Source: Taishania pollutisoli (GTDB lineage: Bacteria; Bacteroidota; Bacteroidia; Flavobacteriales_D; Crocinitomicaceae). From it: a stretch of 64,000 nt of DNA. A model generated the notes under the pieces. It was not told where the DNA came from, did no database searches, and worked only from the letters and a program-made list of their open reading frames with translations. Below are positions 51,167 through 60,932 of the stretch, piece after piece (the first letter of the stretch is position 1; every line of letters starts with the position of its first letter). The DNA is taken from the NCBI RefSeq assembly GCF_014518315.1, contig NZ_JACVEL010000010.1, positions 1 through 64,000 of the forward strand, in the 5' to 3' direction. The translations under genes were made by a program, and so were the position numbers.

Positions 51167-52054
51167 TCACTCGTTAGCAGATGATTCAATTTTCTCCGTC
51201 GTACTGCCACAACCTAGCATTTTTGAACCGTAATATGGATTTTTAATCACACTGTCTTTACTCAGCCAATCGGCACCTTTACCATCGTTAAACATCGGAC
51301 AATGCTGGTAATAAATAGTCGTTTTGTGTTCCGATACCTTCACCAGCTTGTACATCTCATCAGAAAATAATGCAAACGCTTCCCGTTGCCGGGAAAGATC
51401 CTTCGATTGAGCAATCCCCTCCACATGTGTTGTTAACGATTTCAACACCTGCATCCAAACAGCATGCTCTTCTGTTGACAACTGATTCATCTCCACTGTT
51501 TTTATAGTCGCGGCTAATTCCATTGCTTTTGCTGACGCTACCACAGCATCTGATTGCACCAGTGCATCTTTCAAATGAAAATAGCGATCAACAACTGCCT
51601 GCAATTGTGATTCCTTTTGCGGTAGTGAAGATTCCTGTAAATTTACCTGAGCATGGCGTGCATGTGACTCCTCTACCTCCATTTCCGAACCATTCTTTTT
51701 CGCTGCAGGGTTCAACGTTCTTTCATACTGGCAACAAACGTGTAATTTTGCATAAACCTCATCCGGTGTCAGGTATTTCTCATTGTCATACCCGGCAAGA
51801 GCTATTCGCTTGAGTATTTCGTCTGCATTGGTCTTTTCCGGGTTATAAACCAACGTTGCCTGCAGCGCCTTGTCATCCCATTTTACCTCAGCAATTCTCT
51901 TACTGCTCCCGGCCTCCTCAATTGTTTTTTTACACATGCCGCAATTACCGGATACATGTACCGTTTCTGTTATGGCATTTTTGATTTGTGCAAAACTATT
52001 TATATTGGATAGTAGTACTGCAACTACCATCATGATGTTTGATTGTGATTTCAT
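51167..52054 (-). CDS. Copper-handling protein with HMA-like and DUF3347 domains
   Basis: A 295-aa secreted protein; the ATG at 52054 (M-K-S-Q-S-N-I-M-M) starts a signal peptide ending N-S-F-A-Q. An HMA-type metal-binding domain follows (V-S-G-N-C-G-M-C-K-K-T-I-E, C-x-x-C) and then a linker. The DUF3347 domain has Y-Y-Q-H-C-P-M-F-N-D-G-K-G-A-D-W-L-S and N-P-Y-Y-G-S-K-M-L-G-C-G. Its stop lies 10 bases before the oxidase start, so they form one operon with the DUF6660-like gene upstream. Confidence 0.85.
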   Translation of the reverse strand: MKSQSNIMMVVAVLLSNINSFAQIKNAITETVHVSGNCGMCKKTIEEAGSSKRIAEVKWDDKALQATLVYNPEKTNADEILKRIALAGYDNEKYLTPDEVYAKLHVCCQYERTLNPAAKKNGSEMEVEESHARHAQVNLQESSLPQKESQLQAVVDRYFHLKDALVQSDAVVASAKAMELAATIKTVEMNQLSTEEHAVWMQVLKSLTTHVEGIAQSKDLSRQREAFALFSDEMYKLVKVSEHKTTIYYQHCPMFNDGKGADWLSKDSVIKNPYYGSKMLGCGSTTEKIESSANE

Positions 52055-52148
52055 GCTAATTGTATTTAAATACGTAAAAAAATAAACTTCTGCGAAAGCA
52101 TTCATTTTGCTTTCGAAAAGGCATAAATATGGCTGTAAACCGTCCTTT

Positions 52149-52547
52149 TCAACTTATTTCAGGTGGCTGCCAAATGGAATAAAATCCGATGGATATATCC
52201 GTCCGCGGGGATCCGAAATTTTGTTTGTTTTCCGGATCAATAAACAGTTGTAAGTTAAAACATACCGGAGAAGGTAATTCAATGACAAAGGCAGAAAAGA
52301 CAGCACAGCAGCAACATTCGTCTTTACAGGGATCGGCACAATTAGCATGCGGTTCGTTCTTCCCGCAAGTATCTTTTTGACTGCATCTATTTTGCAAATG
52401 GGTAGCGCCTGTTTCAAAAGTATAACCACTTTGTGCCGTACGTACAGAATTCCCCGTACACGCATAGCCATTCACTTGCATCAACGTGATCATCAAAAAT
52501 GACAATACCGTTAAACTTATATGTGTTTTCACATCTTTCACACCCAA
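52149..52547 (-). CDS. Cys-rich exported DUF6660-like protein
   Basis: A 132-aa protein with a signal-like hydrophobic stretch (about 10-27, ending N-G-Y-A). It has a cluster of cysteines (C-A-D-P-C-K-D-E-C-C-C-C), C-S-Q-K-D-T-C-G and the C-terminal F-Y-S-I-W-Q-P-P-E-I-S. The I-W-Q-P-P tail is typical of the DUF6660 proteins that stand first in Bacteroidota copper/HMA operons. The cysteines and histidine suggest metal binding in the periplasm. The next gene begins 94 bases later. Confidence 0.7.
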   Translation of the reverse strand: MGVKDVKTHISLTVLSFLMITLMQVNGYACTGNSVRTAQSGYTFETGATHLQNRCSQKDTCGKNEPHANCADPCKDECCCCAVFSAFVIELPSPVCFNLQLFIDPENKQNFGSPRTDISIGFYSIWQPPEIS

Positions 52548-52738
52548 AGTTATGAATCCGTTTATGATGAACTAATCAACTGATTACATGACATTTCAAA
52601 GTTGAGAAATAATCCGGACTCCTCTGTTACAGAATTTCTTAATTAATTTATAAAATTCGTGGCCCTTCACCAACAAGCATCGCTTTTCTTTTTCAGGTAT
52701 TTTTAGTTTTTATTCATCGTTCTCTCTCCTATTTTCCT

Positions 52739-52746
52739 TACCTTTG
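52739..52746 (+). promoter_or_regulatory. -7 box upstream of era
   Basis: TACCTTTG (TAnnTTTG) 18 bases before the era ATG at 52765. A frame from the TTG at 52744 overlaps this box and is not the real start. Confidence 0.5.
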
Positions 52747-52764
52747 CAAATTATTTTCGTTGAA

Positions 52765-53640
52765 ATGGCGCATAAATCAGGTTTTGTAAATATTGTCGGA
52801 AGTCCGAATGTCGGGAAATCTACCTTGATGAATCAATTGGTGGGAGAGAAATTGTCTATCGTTACATCGAAAGCACAGACAACGCGTCACCGGATTCTTG
52901 GAATTGTCAATGACGAGAATTATCAGATCGTTTTCTCCGATACTCCGGGAGTAGTCAATGCAGCGTATAAACTGCACGAGCAAATGATGGGATATGTCAA
53001 TACGTCCATCCAGGATGCCGATGTTTTGTTATTCATCACCGACATGCATGAAAATGAGATGAACCACAAAGAGACATTGGAGCGTATTGCAAAATTGCAA
53101 ATTCCGGTCTTATGCCTGATCAATAAAGTAGACCTGGGAGATCAGCAAAAGGTGATCGAACGGGTGGAATACTGGCAACAAAAACTTCCGAACGCTATTG
53201 TTTTCCCGATTTCAGCACTGCACAAATTCAATGTGGACGCCGTTTGGGAGAAAATTCTGGAACTGGTACCCGAGTCACCTGCTTATTTTGACAAAGAAGC
53301 AATTTCTGACAGACCAATGCGTTTTTTCGTATCGGAGATTATCCGGGAGAAAATCTTCATTCACTGCCAAAAAGAAGTTCCGTACTCGTGCCAGGTAGAA
53401 ATCGAAGAATACCTCGAAGAAGAAAACATAACCCGAATCCGGGCATTGATTATTGTCGAACGGGATTCTCAAAAAGGAATCATTATCGGGAAAGGAGGAA
53501 TCATGTTGAAACGTCTGGGAAGAGAAGCCCGGCTCGAAATTGAAAAGTTCATCGAGGGGAAAGTATTCCTGGAAACATTTGTAAAAGTAGACAAGGACTG
53601 GAGAGGTTCTGACCAGAAGCTAAAAAAATACGGCTATTAA
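52765..53640 (+). CDS. era: GTPase Era
   Basis: A 291-aa GTPase that binds 16S rRNA and assists 30S ribosome maturation. Start chosen at the ATG of M-A-H-K-S-G-F-V-N-I-V-G. G1 is G-S-P-N-V-G-K-S-T, G3 D-T-P-G, G4 N-K-V-D and G5 S-A-L. The C-terminal KH domain has the G-I-I-I-G-K-G-G loop. Length is normal for the family. der follows 74 bases later, probably in one transcript. Confidence 0.96.
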   Translation: MAHKSGFVNIVGSPNVGKSTLMNQLVGEKLSIVTSKAQTTRHRILGIVNDENYQIVFSDTPGVVNAAYKLHEQMMGYVNTSIQDADVLLFITDMHENEMNHKETLERIAKLQIPVLCLINKVDLGDQQKVIERVEYWQQKLPNAIVFPISALHKFNVDAVWEKILELVPESPAYFDKEAISDRPMRFFVSEIIREKIFIHCQKEVPYSCQVEIEEYLEEENITRIRALIIVERDSQKGIIIGKGGIMLKRLGREARLEIEKFIEGKVFLETFVKVDKDWRGSDQKLKKYGY

Positions 53641-53714
53641 TCCGTGGAATAGGCTCACATACTGTGAGTAAAGTAATAAATCTTGTTGGGAAACAACACA
53701 AATAACAAAAGAAA

Positions 53715-55025
53715 ATGAGCAATATTGTTGCAATTGTCGGAAGACCAAACGTAGGGAAATCAACCTTGTTCAACCGTTTAACGGAATCGAGACAAGCGAT
53801 TGTGAAAGAAATCAGCGGTGTCACCCGTGACCGCCTATACGGCCGTGGTGAATGGAACGGTATTGAATTTTCTGTCATCGACACAGGAGGATACGTTCAC
53901 GGATCCGATGATATTTTCGAAGGTGAAATCCGCAAACAAGTGGAAATTGCCATTCAGGAAGCAACAGTCATCATCTTTGTTGTAGATGTAATGACCGGTA
54001 TTGTTGACCTGGATGAGACGGTTGTGAAAATTCTTCGCAAAACAAAAAAACCGATCTTCATTGTTGCCAATAAAGTCGACAATACAGAACGGGTTGGTCT
54101 CTCTTCTGAATTCTATTCATTCGGAATCGGCGACGTGTATGACATTTCCGCAACAAACGGGAGCGGGACCGGAGATTTGCTGGATGACCTGGTCAAACAC
54201 TTCGACATCAACGACAAAACCGTCAATGAAAAAGACGATCTTCCGCGCTTTGCGATTGTCGGGAAACCAAACGTAGGAAAATCTTCTCTCGTAAATGCAT
54301 TGACAGGAGAGGAACGCAATATTGTTACTGATATTTCCGGAACAACACGAGACTCAATCGATACGCGCTACAAAGCCTTCGGATTTGATTTCATGCTCGT
54401 AGACACAGCCGGAATCCGAAAGAAAGCAAAGGTTACAGAAGATATTGAATATTATTCCGTGCTTCGTTCTGTCCGGTCCATTGAAGATTCAGATGTCTGT
54501 ATTTTTATGATTGACGCCACAGAAGGACTGCAAAAACAGGACTTACATATTTATTACATCATTGAGAAAAACTCAAAGGGAGTTGTAGTACTTGTCAACA
54601 AATGGGATCTGGTAGAAAAGGATCACACGACGATGAAACAATACGAAGAGAAGATCCGGGAACAACTGGCTCCGTTCAACGATGTTCCGATTTTGTTCAC
54701 CTCAACCATTACCAAACAACGGATCCATAAAACACTGGAAACGGCAATGGAAGTGTATGAAAACCGTACACGTAAAATTTCCACATCCGAATTGAATGAA
54801 GTAATGTTAGACATTATTCAGGCAACTCCGCCCCCTGCAGTAAAAGGGAAATACATCCGTATCAAATATGTTCAACAGTTACCGACTCATTCACCGGCCT
54901 TTGCATTTTTCTGCAACCTGCCGCAATATGTTGGTGATTCCTATAAACGATTCCTTGAGAACCGTCTGAGAGAACGTTATAATTTCACTGGAATTCCACT
55001 TAAAATTTTCTTCAGAAAGAAATAA
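53715..55025 (+). CDS. der: Ribosome-associated double GTPase Der
   Basis: A 436-aa EngA/Der protein with two tandem GTPase domains: first G1 G-R-P-N-V-G-K-S-T and G4 N-K-V-D, second G1 G-K-P-N-V-G-K-S-S and G4 N-K-W-D. A C-terminal KH-like domain follows (about 355-436). It acts in 50S subunit assembly. The tandem GTPase organisation and length are diagnostic. Confidence 0.97.
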   Translation: MSNIVAIVGRPNVGKSTLFNRLTESRQAIVKEISGVTRDRLYGRGEWNGIEFSVIDTGGYVHGSDDIFEGEIRKQVEIAIQEATVIIFVVDVMTGIVDLDETVVKILRKTKKPIFIVANKVDNTERVGLSSEFYSFGIGDVYDISATNGSGTGDLLDDLVKHFDINDKTVNEKDDLPRFAIVGKPNVGKSSLVNALTGEERNIVTDISGTTRDSIDTRYKAFGFDFMLVDTAGIRKKAKVTEDIEYYSVLRSVRSIEDSDVCIFMIDATEGLQKQDLHIYYIIEKNSKGVVVLVNKWDLVEKDHTTMKQYEEKIREQLAPFNDVPILFTSTITKQRIHKTLETAMEVYENRTRKISTSELNEVMLDIIQATPPPAVKGKYIRIKYVQQLPTHSPAFAFFCNLPQYVGDSYKRFLENRLRERYNFTGIPLKIFFRKK

Positions 55026-55336
55026 GTTGGGAACCATTCGTACATATTTGTATCGCAACGAATTCCTGATCCTTAATGGGTTAATATCAATTATATCTAT
55101 ACTTGATTCGGTTATTGACGTTTTAAGAAAAAAATGCCTGCACAACGACAGGAGTTAACAATGAGATTAAGAACACATTACATTACACTTACTTCCGGAA
55201 TTTCATTTGATCAGGTGAACAGGCACGTCATCTTTGCCATTCATTTGTGGATAACTTTATACTCTTCACTGCTCAATCGTTGTATAAATAGTAATTTTGC
55301 ACTTGTACTTTTTCAACAACTGAAAGGTTTATCAAA
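55026..55336. other. 311-bp intergenic region before the ppx-like gene
   Basis: No supported gene. A 68-codon frame at 55134-55340 has poor composition and overlaps the next start. A TAATTTTG box at 55292-55299 (perfect TAnnTTTG) is the probable promoter of the ppx/gppA gene. Confidence 0.6.
55292..55299 (+). promoter_or_regulatory. -7 box upstream of the Ppx/GppA gene
   Basis: TAATTTTG, 37 bases before the ATG at 55337. No TTG at the 19-nt spacing. Confidence 0.45.
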
Positions 55337-56230
55337 ATGAAATTCGGAGCAATTGATATCGGAACAAATGCAGCGCGTCTTCTGATCGGAGAAGTGATTC
55401 AGGAGGATGGAAAAAAGTTTGTAAACAAAGTTTCTTACACCCGCATTCCCCTGCGATTAGGTGAAAGTGTTTTTGAAAGCGGGAGAATCAATAAAAAGAA
55501 GTCCGAACAGTTTGTAAAAACAATGCGCGCCTTTCAACTTATTTCAGAATTATTTGAAGTGAAAGAGTTGCGTGCCTGTGCCACTTCTGCGATGCGGGAA
55601 GCAAAAAACGGAAAAAAAATCAAGCATAAGATTTTCCAGGAAACGGGAATTGAAGTGGAAACCATCTCCGGAAATGAAGAAGCAAATCTGATTTTCGGGA
55701 CTTTTTTCCTGATGGACATTGACAAGACGAAACCGTTCATGGTAGTTGACGTAGGTGGAGGTAGCACCGAAATCAGTGTTTTCTCAAACGGAAGCAGGGA
55801 AATTTCCCAATCATTTGAAATCGGAACGCTACGCTTGCTAAAAGGGAAGACAAAAGAAACGGTTTGGCAGGAAATTTACCAATGGCTGGACGAACATGCG
55901 CCTGCTGATGACTTTACATTTTATGCAACGGGAGGAAACATCAATAAAGCACACAAATTGGTCGGGGGAGTCAACATTGAACCGGTTGAACTGGAGAAAT
56001 TGAAAAAACTGAAAAATGACCTGAGCGCGTTAAAATTACGACAACGAATGGAACAATACCAACTAAAACCGGACAGAGCTGATGTACTTGTTCCCGCATT
56101 GGAAATTTATTGCAACATCATGGAAAAATTACATTGCCATCAGGTAGTTGTTCCCAAAATAGGGCTTTCTGACGGAATTATCTATGATTTACACAAAAAG
56201 CACCGGAAGAGGAAACAACAAGCGGATTGA
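55337..56230 (+). CDS. Ppx/GppA-type exopolyphosphatase
   Basis: A 297-aa protein of the Ppx/GppA phosphatase family, which hydrolyses polyphosphate or pppGpp. The sugar-kinase-like phosphate loop G-A-I-D-I-G-T-N-A-A-R-L-L-I at 4-17 and V-V-D-V-G-G-G-S-T-E-I-S near 137-148 are clear, as is Y-A-T-G-G-N-I-N. It is the short form (about 300 aa) without the C-terminal HD-like domain. Which substrate it prefers cannot be read. Confidence 0.9.
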   Translation: MKFGAIDIGTNAARLLIGEVIQEDGKKFVNKVSYTRIPLRLGESVFESGRINKKKSEQFVKTMRAFQLISELFEVKELRACATSAMREAKNGKKIKHKIFQETGIEVETISGNEEANLIFGTFFLMDIDKTKPFMVVDVGGGSTEISVFSNGSREISQSFEIGTLRLLKGKTKETVWQEIYQWLDEHAPADDFTFYATGGNINKAHKLVGGVNIEPVELEKLKKLKNDLSALKLRQRMEQYQLKPDRADVLVPALEIYCNIMEKLHCHQVVVPKIGLSDGIIYDLHKKHRKRKQQAD

Positions 56231-56396
56231 ACCAAACTGCTCTGCTAAACACCCATACCGGCACATCGCAATATCCCGATATGCCTCTATCCATCCCATT
56301 GCCCCCGGTAAAAAAACGAAAAAATAAACTACGAAAAAAAACGTATTTCATTGCATTAGTTTGAAGGCGTATTTCTATATCTCCGGATATTTTCCT

Positions 56397-56404
56397 TACA
56401 TTTG
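56397..56404 (+). promoter_or_regulatory. -7 box at the start of the ketosynthase cluster
   Basis: TACATTTG (TAnnTTTG) 23 bases before the TTG start of the thioesterase gene at 56428. Confidence 0.5.
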
Positions 56405-56427
56405 CCCCCATTATTTGAATCCTTATT

Positions 56428-56859
56428 TTGAAACACCTGACATCAACATTGGAAATTCCTGTACGCTTCAGTGAGACTGACGCGATGGGCGTTGTATGGC
56501 ATGGAAATTACCTCAAGTTTTTCGAAGACGCACGTGAACACTTCGGAAAAATATACGGTCTCGATAATCTACAAATCCACGATGCCGGTTTTTTCATTCC
56601 CATCGTTCATTCCGAATTGCACCACAAAGCTCCGATCCATTATGGCGAAATCGCCGTCGTGACAGCAAAGTTGATCTACCGCGAGTCGGCCAAAATCATT
56701 TTTGAGTTTGAAATTATCAATAAACACACAGGGATGCTGGCTGCAAAGGGCACAACAACACAGGTATTTTTAAATGCGGAAACAAGAGAACTGGAATTGA
56801 TGAAACCCGATTTTATTGCCGAATGGGAAGCACAGCAAAACTGGATCGATGGAAAATAA
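56428..56859 (+). CDS. YbgC/4HBT-type acyl-CoA thioesterase
   Basis: A 143-aa hot-dog thioesterase with R-F-S-E-T-D-A-M-G-V-V-W-H-G-N-Y at 13-28, the acidic Asp of this family near 19. No ATG is available: the in-frame stop at 56416 leaves TTG (56428) as the best start. Such thioesterases release or proof-read products in aryl polyene and related clusters. Its end overlaps the next ketosynthase by 11 bases, so the genes are coupled. Confidence 0.85.
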   Translation: MKHLTSTLEIPVRFSETDAMGVVWHGNYLKFFEDAREHFGKIYGLDNLQIHDAGFFIPIVHSELHHKAPIHYGEIAVVTAKLIYRESAKIIFEFEIINKHTGMLAAKGTTTQVFLNAETRELELMKPDFIAEWEAQQNWIDGK

Positions 56860-57928
56860 GGTATTCTTATCATACGGAACGTTGGTTACACCGATCGGAA
56901 TTGGGATCGATGCAAATTTTCATTCCCTGAAGAATGGCATTTCAGGAATACAGCAACGGGAACACTCCGGATTCAAACAGGAAAACTGGTTCTTATCAAC
57001 CTTGGATGATTTGTCAGAAAACCGGTTTGATGCGCTCCTGGAAAAAGCGTTAAGTGATCTGAAAAAATCATATTCCGAAACAGTATTAAGTGCGCCTGAA
57101 ACGCGTTTCATACTGAGCTCCACTAAAGGTAATATTGACAACTTACCAGGTGATGTATTTTCATCCGCACGAGGGATCATTCACCGTCAAACCAACAATC
57201 CGAATGATGTAATTGTGATTTCAAATGCATGTATTTCAGGTGTCATTGCCATCAATACTGCAGCAGATTACCTTCGGTATTCCGATTGTGACAACGTTAT
57301 TGTCATCGGGATAGATATTGTGTCAGACTTTGTGCTTTTCGGCTTTCAATCATTATTTGCGTTGAGTGATGAACCTGCACGTCCATTTGACAAGAACAGG
57401 AAGGGTATTTCACTCGGAGAAGCGTGTGGAATCATTGTTGCTTCCAGGGAAAAAACACATACATCTGCTGTTGAATACCTTGCCGGGGCTTCTTCCAACG
57501 ATGCCAATCACATTTCCGGACCTTCCCGAACAGGCGAAGGCTTATTCCGCGTTGTAAATAAAACCATTGAACGAGCGGGGATTCATCGTTCAGACATTGA
57601 TTTTATTTCAGCTCATGGCACCGGAACACTTTACAATGACGAAATGGAAAGCATGGCATTTACACGGTGTGAACTGCAAAACACACCTGTGAACAGCCTG
57701 AAAGGATTTTTCGGACATACATTAGGTGCTGCAGGAGTTATTGAAGTAATTGTCTGTATGTTGTCACTGGAGCACCAACTTCTCTTTGAGAGCAAAGGAT
57801 TTGAAGAAACAGGTACAACACAGGAAATGAATATTATTCAACAAACACATGCTGCTCCCGTTCACACGGTACTGAAGACAGCATCCGGTTTCGGAGGAGG
57901 TAATGCCGCCTTGTTAATCAGAAAATGA
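56849..57928 (+). CDS. Beta-ketoacyl-ACP synthase, complete active site (KS1)
   Basis: A 359-aa thiolase-fold ketosynthase starting at the ATG at 56849 (M-E-N-K-V-F). Nucleophile Cys128 in S-N-A-C-I-S-G, His256 in H-G-T-G-T and His290 in G-H-T-L-G-A-A-G form a full Cys-His-His triad. The C-terminus ends S-G-F-G-G-G-N-A-A-L-L. It resembles FabF-like enzymes of aryl polyene/flexirubin gene sets more than housekeeping FabF by its low length and context. The next gene is 1 base away. Confidence 0.9.
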   Translation: MENKVFLSYGTLVTPIGIGIDANFHSLKNGISGIQQREHSGFKQENWFLSTLDDLSENRFDALLEKALSDLKKSYSETVLSAPETRFILSSTKGNIDNLPGDVFSSARGIIHRQTNNPNDVIVISNACISGVIAINTAADYLRYSDCDNVIVIGIDIVSDFVLFGFQSLFALSDEPARPFDKNRKGISLGEACGIIVASREKTHTSAVEYLAGASSNDANHISGPSRTGEGLFRVVNKTIERAGIHRSDIDFISAHGTGTLYNDEMESMAFTRCELQNTPVNSLKGFFGHTLGAAGVIEVIVCMLSLEHQLLFESKGFEETGTTQEMNIIQQTHAAPVHTVLKTASGFGGGNAALLIRK

Positions 57929-57929
57929 T

Positions 57930-58574
57930 ATGAAAATTACAACGAGCAGTTACATATCAGCAGCAGGAGCATTTCTAAACGGACAACAGAAGTTTACCTT
58001 CCGGGAAACAAACTGGCAGAAAGAATGTTATCAGCAACTGGGATTGGATTACCCGAAATTTCATAAAATGGATCACCTCTCAAAAATGACGGTACTGGCA
58101 ACAGAACTAATATACTCTGAGGGTCATTTGAATGCATTGATGGATGATGAACCTGAATTATTGTTTGCCAATGCCAATGCGAGTCAACATACAGACATGA
58201 AATTCATTGAGTCATATACACAACAAGGTAACCCAAGCCCCTCATTGTTTGTTTATACACTCCCGAATATCCTGACAGGAGAATTAGCAATCCGACATAA
58301 ATGGTATGGAGAAAATACATTTTTTATTACTCCCCAGTTTGATAGCAGCTTATTTGCAGAACGGCTGTATCATGCGGCACGAAAGGGTGGAAACTGGTGT
58401 TTGTGCGGATGGGTTGAGTCAAAAGTTGATGAAAAAAATAAAGTAACAGAAGAATGTTTCCTATTTTTAGTGGCGCTAACTGACAATACTGCCGATCGTT
58501 CTTCATTTGCAGCTGCATTAGACGAGCTATTAACGAACTACCGGAACGGAAATTCCGGAAATTTGAACAGATAA
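57930..58574 (+). CDS. Cysteine-less, truncated ketosynthase-like protein
   Basis: A 214-aa protein related to the N-terminal part of ketosynthases (H-L-S-K-M-T-V-L-A-T-E-L and Y-T-L-P-N-I-L-T-G-E-L-A-I-R). Where a nucleophile would stand it reads T-P-Q-F-D-S-S (134-140), with no cysteine. The H-G-T and G-H-T parts are missing. It is probably a non-catalytic partner of KS1, in the manner of a chain-length factor, but this is inference. It is followed 16 bases later by the acyl carrier protein gene. Confidence 0.75.
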   Translation: MKITTSSYISAAGAFLNGQQKFTFRETNWQKECYQQLGLDYPKFHKMDHLSKMTVLATELIYSEGHLNALMDDEPELLFANANASQHTDMKFIESYTQQGNPSPSLFVYTLPNILTGELAIRHKWYGENTFFITPQFDSSLFAERLYHAARKGGNWCLCGWVESKVDEKNKVTEECFLFLVALTDNTADRSSFAAALDELLTNYRNGNSGNLNR

Positions 58575-58590
58575 TTGATATACGAATAAC

Positions 58591-58845
58591 ATGAGTGAAT
58601 TAAAAGAAAACCTAAAAGCTCAGATCATCGAGCAACTTTCATTGGAAGACCTGACTCCTGCGGACATTAAAGATGATGCTCCTTTGTTTGGTGACGAAGG
58701 ATTGGGGCTTGACTCCATCGACGCGCTGGAATTTATTGTACTTCTGGAATCCAACTACGGAATTAAAATCGCAGATCCAAGCAAGGGACGTGAGATTTTT
58801 CACTCTGTGAATTCATTGGCTGCATTTATTGAAAGCAATCAGTAA
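58591..58845 (+). CDS. Acyl carrier protein
   Basis: An 84-aa four-helix carrier protein. The phosphopantetheine site is Ser42 in L-G-L-D-S-I-D-A-L-E. It is acidic as expected and ends near residue 84. The last base of its stop is the first base of the KS2 start codon (58845), so the two are translationally coupled. It is the dedicated carrier of this cluster; the housekeeping AcpP is elsewhere. Confidence 0.95.
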   Translation: MSELKENLKAQIIEQLSLEDLTPADIKDDAPLFGDEGLGLDSIDALEFIVLLESNYGIKIADPSKGREIFHSVNSLAAFIESNQ

Positions 58846-60020
58846 TGGAAATTTTTGTCACGGGAATAGGAGCCATCAGCTGCATTGGTAACAATGTACA
58901 GGAACATTTTGATACCCTGATCGCCGAACGATCGGGAATTAAAAAGGGTTCACATCCGCATTCTGAACGGTTCCTGGTTGGAGAAGTTCCGTTGACAAAT
59001 GAGGAATTAATTGACCGTTTTCAATTAAAAATAAATGGTTCCAGAACGGGATTATTGGGTTGTGTCGCTGCAAAAGAAGCATTTTCCGGTCACCTGCTGC
59101 GCGAGGACATTCGCACAGGGGTTATCTCAGGAACGTCTGTGGGGGGAATGGATGTCAGTGAAATTCAGTACCGCAGCTACATGAACAACGGCACCCATGA
59201 CATTTCAAAGTACAAAGAGCATTCCAGTGGAAATTCCAGTGAAGAAATTGCATTGGAACTGGGAATTGACGGGTTTGTCAACACCATTTCCACCGCCTGC
59301 TCATCAGCTGCCAATGCCATTATGATGGGTGCCCGAATGATTCGTTCCGGCGCACTGGACAGGGTGATCGTAGGAGGAACAGATGCCCTGAGTGAATTTA
59401 CCATCAGCGGGTTTCGCTCATTAATGATCTTTGACGAAGAATGGTGCCGGCCGTTTGATGAGTCCAGAAAAGGGCTCAATCTCGGTGAAGGTGCCGGATT
59501 TATTGTCATCGAATCCGCTGCCAGCATTGAAAAATCAGGTAGTACATCTCTGGCCCGATTAAAAGGATGGAGCAACGCGTCAGATGCCTACCACCAGACC
59601 GCATCATCTCCTGACGGATACGGCGCTACCTTATCCATTTCAGAAGCAATGAAAGTGGCCAATCTGAAACCGGAAGACATTGATTACATCAATGCCCATG
59701 GAACAGCAACCCCCAACAATGACTTATCCGAATCCAAAGCCATCATGCAGGTGTTCGGAGAACAGATCCCCCCGTTCAGCTCTACAAAAGCTTTTACCGG
59801 TCATACGCTGGCTGCTGCAGGAGGACTCGAAGCCGTATTCAGTGTTTTAGCGATTCAACATGGTTACCTCTTTGCAAACCTCAACCACCGAAACGCAATT
59901 GAGGAAACGAAACTGGTACCGGTAACACGGACCACAAAAGTTGAGACAATACGAAATGTCCTTTCCAACTCGTTCGGATTCGGAGGAAACAATTCAACAA
60001 TAATTCTTGGTGAGCTATGA
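58845..60020 (+). CDS. Beta-ketoacyl-ACP synthase, complete active site (KS2)
   Basis: A 391-aa ketosynthase: Cys152 in S-T-A-C-S-S-A, His285 in N-A-H-G-T-A-T and His320 in G-H-T-L-A-A-A-G. The end is S-F-G-F-G-G-N-N-S-T. It is of normal FabF-like length and overlaps the next gene by 4 bases (ATGA). With KS1 it gives two complete ketosynthases, each followed by a cysteine-less partner. Confidence 0.93.
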   Translation: MEIFVTGIGAISCIGNNVQEHFDTLIAERSGIKKGSHPHSERFLVGEVPLTNEELIDRFQLKINGSRTGLLGCVAAKEAFSGHLLREDIRTGVISGTSVGGMDVSEIQYRSYMNNGTHDISKYKEHSSGNSSEEIALELGIDGFVNTISTACSSAANAIMMGARMIRSGALDRVIVGGTDALSEFTISGFRSLMIFDEEWCRPFDESRKGLNLGEGAGFIVIESAASIEKSGSTSLARLKGWSNASDAYHQTASSPDGYGATLSISEAMKVANLKPEDIDYINAHGTATPNNDLSESKAIMQVFGEQIPPFSSTKAFTGHTLAAAGGLEAVFSVLAIQHGYLFANLNHRNAIEETKLVPVTRTTKVETIRNVLSNSFGFGGNNSTIILGEL

Positions 60021-60922
60021 GCGCAGTAATTACATCCATCGTATCAATTGGTCATCAGGATAGTTTTGGAAAAGAAAATATCTGGGAAACGTTGCAACCG
60101 CTGGGAACTCAATCGGAAGTTGTCGCACCGGATTACAAAACATACATCTCTCCCGCTTCTCTGCGTAGATTCAGTCCTGTATTGAGAATGGCACTGACTG
60201 CCGCGCAGGTATGTCAGAACGAAACAGTGCTTCCTTTTGATGCTATTTCAGTCGGAACCTCATTGGGTTGTTTAAAAGATACCGAACGTTTTCTGCAAAC
60301 ATTTATCACGGCAACAGGAGATACGCTCTCCCCTACTGCATTTATCCAATCAACACACAATACGATCGCAGGAGCTATATCGATGGCACTTGGAAATCAT
60401 TCCTACAACATGACGCATACCCAAAACAGTCTTTCCTTTGAAACAGCATTGATCGATGGTTTATTGTGCATACAGGAAGGGAAAAAAAGTGTACTGGTAG
60501 GTGCTGCTGACGAAGCAATTGAATTCCTGGAATTACTGAAACCTCAGGTTATTCAGTCAGCGTTTCCGTTCACATCGGGAGCAACATTCTTATCGCTGCA
60601 ACCGGAAGGTAACGGGACGAAAAAGGCCGTGATGGATTGTTCGGTACATTTCAATAACACCAATACAGAAGAAGCGATTGCAACGTTCCTGAAGAACAAT
60701 CAGGTTGACTCAGATACAATTGAACTGGTTTTATTTGCCGGAGAAATCCCGAGAACAATCGGAGCAAAACAAGTCAATTACGAACAGTATACCGGATTGT
60801 ATTATTCATCGGCTGCTTTTGCTTGCCACCTGGCAACTGATTATGCACTTTCCAAAGAAAAATACATACTGATTGTGAATCATCAGGTCAATGGAAAACT
60901 GGGGCTGACACTGATCAGGTGA
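60017..60922 (+). CDS. Cysteine-less ketosynthase-like protein (chain-length-factor-like)
   Basis: A 301-aa protein matching the N-terminal two thirds of a ketosynthase (A-I-S-V-G-T-S-L-G-C-L-K-D-T-E and Q-S-T-H-N-T-I-A-G-A-I). The nucleophile position falls in T-H-T-Q-N-S-L-S (133-140), with no cysteine. The conserved histidine motifs H-G-T and G-H-T are absent. In aromatic polyketide systems such KS-beta proteins pair with an active KS and set chain length. It is coupled to KS2 by a 4-base overlap. Confidence 0.78.
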   Translation: MSAVITSIVSIGHQDSFGKENIWETLQPLGTQSEVVAPDYKTYISPASLRRFSPVLRMALTAAQVCQNETVLPFDAISVGTSLGCLKDTERFLQTFITATGDTLSPTAFIQSTHNTIAGAISMALGNHSYNMTHTQNSLSFETALIDGLLCIQEGKKSVLVGAADEAIEFLELLKPQVIQSAFPFTSGATFLSLQPEGNGTKKAVMDCSVHFNNTNTEEAIATFLKNNQVDSDTIELVLFAGEIPRTIGAKQVNYEQYTGLYYSSAAFACHLATDYALSKEKYILIVNHQVNGKLGLTLIR

Positions 60923-60932
60923 TTTTCGTAAT

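Noticed and set aside
52154-52471. 105-codon frame overlapping the DUF6660-like gene
   Set aside because: A shifted frame of the same strand; the DUF6660-like frame has the signal sequence and I-W-Q-P-P tail.
55134-55340. 68-codon frame before the ppx-like gene
   Set aside because: Poor composition, no family, and it overlaps the ppx start and promoter box.
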